Assembly (NCBI GenBank): GCA_964523405.1 | Contig: CAZGAQ010000004.1 | Span: forward strand, 1-64,000 | Length of the DNA stretch: 64,000 nt | Origin: CAZGAQ01 sp964523405 | GTDB taxonomy: Bacteria; Planctomycetota; Phycisphaerae; UBA1845; Fen-1342 | Direction: 5' to 3' | In this document: positions 60,996 to 64,000 of the stretch, piece after piece | Numbering within the stretch: position 1 is the stretch's first letter | Layout: every line of letters starts with the position of its first letter | Made by a program: the position numbers and the translations under genes | Notes under the pieces: generated by a model | Databases searched by the model: none | What the model was told of the DNA's origin: nothing | Seen by the model: only the letters and a program-made list of their open reading frames with translations

Positions 60996-61751
60996 CTACC
61001 ACGACGCGATATACCAACCCGGCGCCAGCCAAATCCGTGCGTGCGCCGTCCACACATCCACCGCATCAACCCGGACAAAACCGTAGCGGTGTCCGCCCGT
61101 GTGCCCCACCTGAAACCACACGAATCCCTGCCCGCGTCCCCAAATGTACTCGACCGGCATCCAGCCGATCCGCCGCGGCCCGACGTCGGTGTTCGGATCA
61201 ACCAGGTAACGATCCGCCTCCGCGTCCAGTGCCGCCCAGGACGCATAGAACCGCGCCGCCGGCCCCAGGGGGGGCAGCAGGATGGCGAAATAGAACACGA
61301 CCAGCGCCGCCAGCATCACGCGCCGGGGCGTCCGGGCGGCATCAAATTCCACCAGCAGCTCATCCCGCCCCGCACGACGATATTGCCACGCGCGAACTTC
61401 GCGCCGCACAAGGAGAATCCCCGGAAGACAACAAAACAGCTTCCCCCAGAAGGACAGCGTGCTCCAGGACCACTCGGCCCCGCCCCAGTCCCACTTGTCC
61501 AGCGGCAACCATGTGCCCGGACCGGCGCGCCCCACCAGCACCACCAGCGCCAGCGCACACAGCGTGGCCACCCCGATGAGCGACGGCGGCCGCAACGGCT
61601 TGGGTGCCCCTCGCCGCGTCGGATCGTAATACGTCTCCGGCCGCTCCGGATCAAACGCCTGCCCGCACTCCGGACACACCGCCTCCGGCAACCCGCGCAG
61701 GGCATACCCGCAATGCAGGCACTGTGCCGTATCGGGGACCGAAACCGCCAC
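60996..61751 (-). CDS. Zinc-ribbon membrane protein, tandem paralogue B
   Basis: This 251-residue protein begins VAVSVPDTAQ and has an N-terminal ribbon (CLHCGYALRGLPEAVCPECG) followed by FDPERPETYYDPTRRG and about four helices (LIGVATLCALALVVLVG, KLFCCLPGILLV, VMLAALVVFYFAILLPP). A soluble C-terminal part ends APGWYIASW. It parallels the next gene upstream in ribbon, linker and C-terminal GW/NWYI motif, so the two are a tandem duplication. GGAGGG sits four bases before a GTG start at 61751. The identical arrangement before the paralogue supports this choice. Function unknown. Confidence 0.75.
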   Translation of the reverse strand: MAVSVPDTAQCLHCGYALRGLPEAVCPECGQAFDPERPETYYDPTRRGAPKPLRPPSLIGVATLCALALVVLVGRAGPGTWLPLDKWDWGGAEWSWSTLSFWGKLFCCLPGILLVRREVRAWQYRRAGRDELLVEFDAARTPRRVMLAALVVFYFAILLPPLGPAARFYASWAALDAEADRYLVDPNTDVGPRRIGWMPVEYIWGRGQGFVWFQVGHTGGHRYGFVRVDAVDVWTAHARIWLAPGWYIASW

Positions 61752-61776
61752 TTGACCCTCCGGCAAGAAAGACCAC

Positions 61777-62496
61777 TCACCAGTTCCGCGCGCGGCCGAT
61801 GTACCAGTTCGGCGCTACCTGCCAACCCTCACCCTCGAACCGCCCCGGCGGATAGACGCGCACGTAGCCGTAGTCCGCGCCGCCCCAATCGGTCTCGATG
61901 AACACGAAGCCCGACCCCGACCACCAGATCGAGCGCACCCGCACGATCCCCACCCATTCCGCCCCGGTCGTCGGCTCGCCCCGCCGCTGAGACTCATCCG
62001 CCCGCGCTGCCAGCGACGGCCAACTGGCATAGAACCGCACAAACGCCGGCCACGGAAACACGACGGCTGAGCAGAGCAGCGCCAATAGGGCGAAATACGT
62101 ACGCCAGCGCCGCCGCCCGCCTGCCGAAACCACAATCAAGTCCGTGCGCCCCCAGCGCCGTAAGCGCCACCACCGAAAGGCCCGCCAAACCACATCGACC
62201 ACCAGCACCGCGAGCGGAACACCGACACATCCCCAACTTCCCGAATCCCAAAACGCATTGATCGGCTGCGACCGCACGACCAGCGCCGCAATCACAATGG
62301 CCAGGGCCACACCAATCCACACGAGCGACGGCGGCTCGAGCGGCTTCCACGCCTTCGCCCGCGCCGGGTCTCGATACGTCTCCGGCCTCTCCGGATCAAA
62401 CCCGTGCCCACACTCCGGACACACCGCCTCCGGCAACCCGCGCAGGGCGTAGCCGCAATGCAGACACCGTGCCGTATCCGGAACCGAAACCGTCAC
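61777..62496 (-). CDS. Zinc-ribbon membrane protein, tandem paralogue A
   Basis: This 239-residue protein begins VTVSVPDTAR with the ribbon CLHCGYALRGLPEAVCPECG, then FDPERPETYRDPARAKAW and about four helices (LVWIGVALAIVIAALVV, VGVPLAVLVVDVVWRAF, TYFALLALLCSAVVFPW). The C-terminal region (WWSGSGFVFIETDWGGADYG, then APNWYIGRARNW) matches the downstream copy in pattern. The GTG at 62496 has GGAGGG four bases upstream, as in the paralogue. A frame extending to 62835 overlaps the nadA promoter region and is not used. Function unknown. Confidence 0.75.
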   Translation of the reverse strand: MTVSVPDTARCLHCGYALRGLPEAVCPECGHGFDPERPETYRDPARAKAWKPLEPPSLVWIGVALAIVIAALVVRSQPINAFWDSGSWGCVGVPLAVLVVDVVWRAFRWWRLRRWGRTDLIVVSAGGRRRWRTYFALLALLCSAVVFPWPAFVRFYASWPSLAARADESQRRGEPTTGAEWVGIVRVRSIWWSGSGFVFIETDWGGADYGYVRVYPPGRFEGEGWQVAPNWYIGRARNW

Positions 62497-62834
62497 CTGA
62501 CCCTCCGATGCCGCAACGTGCAGCGCACGAAAGGCAAATCTGTCCGCATTGTACGGACACCCGCGCGCCGCCCGCATCCCGCCGCCCCCGCAATTCCGCC
62601 CCGCCGAACGCCTCCATCGCCCCACAAGCCCGTTGGCCCGATCCCCCCTAGCGCCTACGATACTCATAGAACCCGCGCCCCGTCGCGAGCGTAGAACATG
62701 GAACGTAGAACGTAAACGTACGACAGGTCGCACCACAACCAAGACGCCCGCGGCCGGTCGGACACTCATACTTACGCGAAACGCCGCAACCTGCCGCCGC
62801 ACCGAGCGCTGAAAAAGCAGGACTGAATACCCCA
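62497..62834. other. Divergent gap with GTAGAAC microrepeats
   Basis: Between the zinc-ribbon gene and nadA, positions about 62691-62725 carry four imperfect copies of GTAGAAC/GTAAACG. This is a slippage-type microrepeat. Promoters for both genes must lie here, but none is clear. No gene seen. Confidence 0.45.
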
Positions 62835-63965
62835 ATGCCGTTCCAAGAGCCCCTGCCCCCCGCTTACGCCGACGCCACCGACGCCGACCTCACCGCGCGC
62901 ATCGCCGCCGCAAAGAAGACGCTCGGCTCCCGCGCCGTCCTCCTCGGCCACCACTACCAGCGCGACGAGGTCGTCGCTTTCGCCGACTTCACCGGCGACA
63001 GCCTCAAGCTCTCCCAAATCGCCGCCGCCCAAACCCAGGCCGAGTACATCGTCTTCTGCGGCGTGCATTTCATGGCCGAGTCCGCCGACATCCTCACCAG
63101 CGACCGCCAGCAGGTCATTCTCCCCGACCTCACCGCCGGCTGCTCCATGGCCGATATGGCCGACATCGACCAGCTCGAAGACGTCTGGCCCGTGCTCACC
63201 CAGCACTGCGGCGACGTTATCCCCATCACCTACGTGAACTCCACCGCCGCCATCAAAGCCTTCGTCGGCCGCCACGGCGGTGCGTGCTGCACCAGCTCGA
63301 ACGCGAAGATGGTCCTCGAATGGGCCCTGCAAGGCGCCCGCCCCGGCACCACCAACGGCCCCCGCGTCCTCTTCCTCCCCGACCAGCACCTCGGCCGCAA
63401 CACCGCCTACGCCCTCGGCTGGCCGCTGGACAGCATGGTCACGTACAACCCCGACCAGCCCTTCGGCGGCGTACCCCTCGACCAGCTTGCGGCCGCGCGC
63501 TTCATCCTCTGGGCCGGCCACTGCGCCGTACATCAACTCTTCCGCCCGGAGCAGGCCGACGCGCTCCGCAAGCGCCCCGAACCCTGGAAGCTGATCGTGC
63601 ACCCCGAGTGCATGTGGGAATTGTGCCAGAAGTCCGACTATGTCGGCAGCACCGAGTACATCATCAAGACCATCACGGAGTCCGCCCCGGGCACCTATTG
63701 GTCCGTCGGCACCGAGATCCACCTCGTTGGCCGCCTCATGAAGACCCTTCGCGACCGCACCATCGCCCCGCTCGGCGGCCCGCAGTGCTCGTGCAGCACC
63801 ATGTACCGCATCGACCTCAAGCACCTGTGCTGGACGCTGGAGAATCTGGTCGCCGGCCGCGTCGTCAACCGCATCCGCGTCGACGCCGAAACCAAGCATT
63901 GGTCCAAGGTCGCGCTGGAGCGCATGCTCGCGCTGCGTCCCGCGCAGCCCGTCTCCGCCCGCTGA
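62835..63965 (+). CDS. nadA: Quinolinate synthase NadA
   Basis: This 376-residue 4Fe-4S enzyme condenses iminoaspartate with dihydroxyacetone phosphate to quinolinate in NAD synthesis. It has AVLLGHHYQRDEVVAFADFT at the start, VFCGVHFMAESA with C75 as the first cluster ligand, HPEC as the second and GPQCSCSTMYRIDLKHL as the third, plus YVNSTAAIKAF and FLPDQHLGRNTAY. It is slightly longer than the E. coli enzyme, typical of the non-enterobacterial group. nadB and nadC are not in the window. The ATG at 62835 lies 14 bases after AGGA. Confidence 0.96.
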   Translation: MPFQEPLPPAYADATDADLTARIAAAKKTLGSRAVLLGHHYQRDEVVAFADFTGDSLKLSQIAAAQTQAEYIVFCGVHFMAESADILTSDRQQVILPDLTAGCSMADMADIDQLEDVWPVLTQHCGDVIPITYVNSTAAIKAFVGRHGGACCTSSNAKMVLEWALQGARPGTTNGPRVLFLPDQHLGRNTAYALGWPLDSMVTYNPDQPFGGVPLDQLAAARFILWAGHCAVHQLFRPEQADALRKRPEPWKLIVHPECMWELCQKSDYVGSTEYIIKTITESAPGTYWSVGTEIHLVGRLMKTLRDRTIAPLGGPQCSCSTMYRIDLKHLCWTLENLVAGRVVNRIRVDAETKHWSKVALERMLALRPAQPVSAR

Positions 63966-64000
63966 AACACCGCACGCCTGCTCAGGTGGCATCGGCAGCT

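Noticed and set aside
1..64000. tRNA or rRNA genes
   Set aside because: No cloverleaf with conserved T-loop sequence or rRNA core segment was recognised, although a covariance scan would be more reliable than reading by eye.

Overview
The window looks like chromosomal DNA of a planctomycete, probably a Phycisphaerae-type lineage (inference). The evidence is a very GC-rich sequence, PEP-CTERM sorting signals on four secreted proteins, a prepilin-like protein of the planctomycete type next to a LacI regulator, dockerin-like endings on secreted proteins, and a recurring family of membrane proteins with a CxxCGYxLxGL zinc ribbon. No rRNA, tRNA or CRISPR array was recognised.

Region 1 (1-2800, minus strand) is a small operon of two tandem PEP-CTERM paralogues and a frameshifted repeat-rich secreted protein, followed by a fragment of a paralogue and an intergenic repeat. 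Region 2 (3012-13583) is a carbohydrate locus. A minus-strand unit encodes a GH17-like hydrolase, a sugar-binding protein, two permeases and a large GH94 phosphorylase. A divergent unit encodes a LacI regulator translationally coupled to a prepilin-type protein. Palindromic operators lie on both divergent promoters. Region 3 (14395-19681) holds a 1083-residue secreted repeat protein and a secreted glycosidase, both ending in dockerin-like calcium loops.

Region 4 (19921-27582, minus) is a compact Mu-like phage head module: DUF935 portal, GNAT acetyltransferase, I-type protease/scaffold, decoration-like protein, major capsid T, DUF1320 protein and five small proteins, some holin-like. No terminase, MuF, tail or transposase gene is present, and the capsid gene carries an apparent one-base frameshift. 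It is either a decayed prophage or a retained head-only element.

Region 5 (27805-44941) is mostly housekeeping and envelope genes: a TPR glycosyltransferase, DUF190-CrcB, a GT87 enzyme, trxB, pilT and pilB, a C4 zinc-ribbon coiled-coil protein, an RNase HI fusion, mnmA, glgX and a carboxypeptidase-regulatory-domain protein. Region 6 (44965-53802) has an HTH-like protein of unknown function divergent from two PEP-CTERM genes, a GH43-like lipoprotein, a CPBP protease operon and a B12-binding/MeaB GTPase fusion. Region 7 (53977-63965) has two GT39-like glycosyltransferases, acpS, three zinc-ribbon membrane proteins, an aldo/keto reductase with a ferredoxin-like tail, and nadA.

Short dispersed repeats with hairpins occur in several intergenic spaces, including one inside the phage module. 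Start sites were chosen from Shine-Dalgarno spacing and overlaps with upstream stops. Family assignments rest on motif recognition alone, since no database search was possible.
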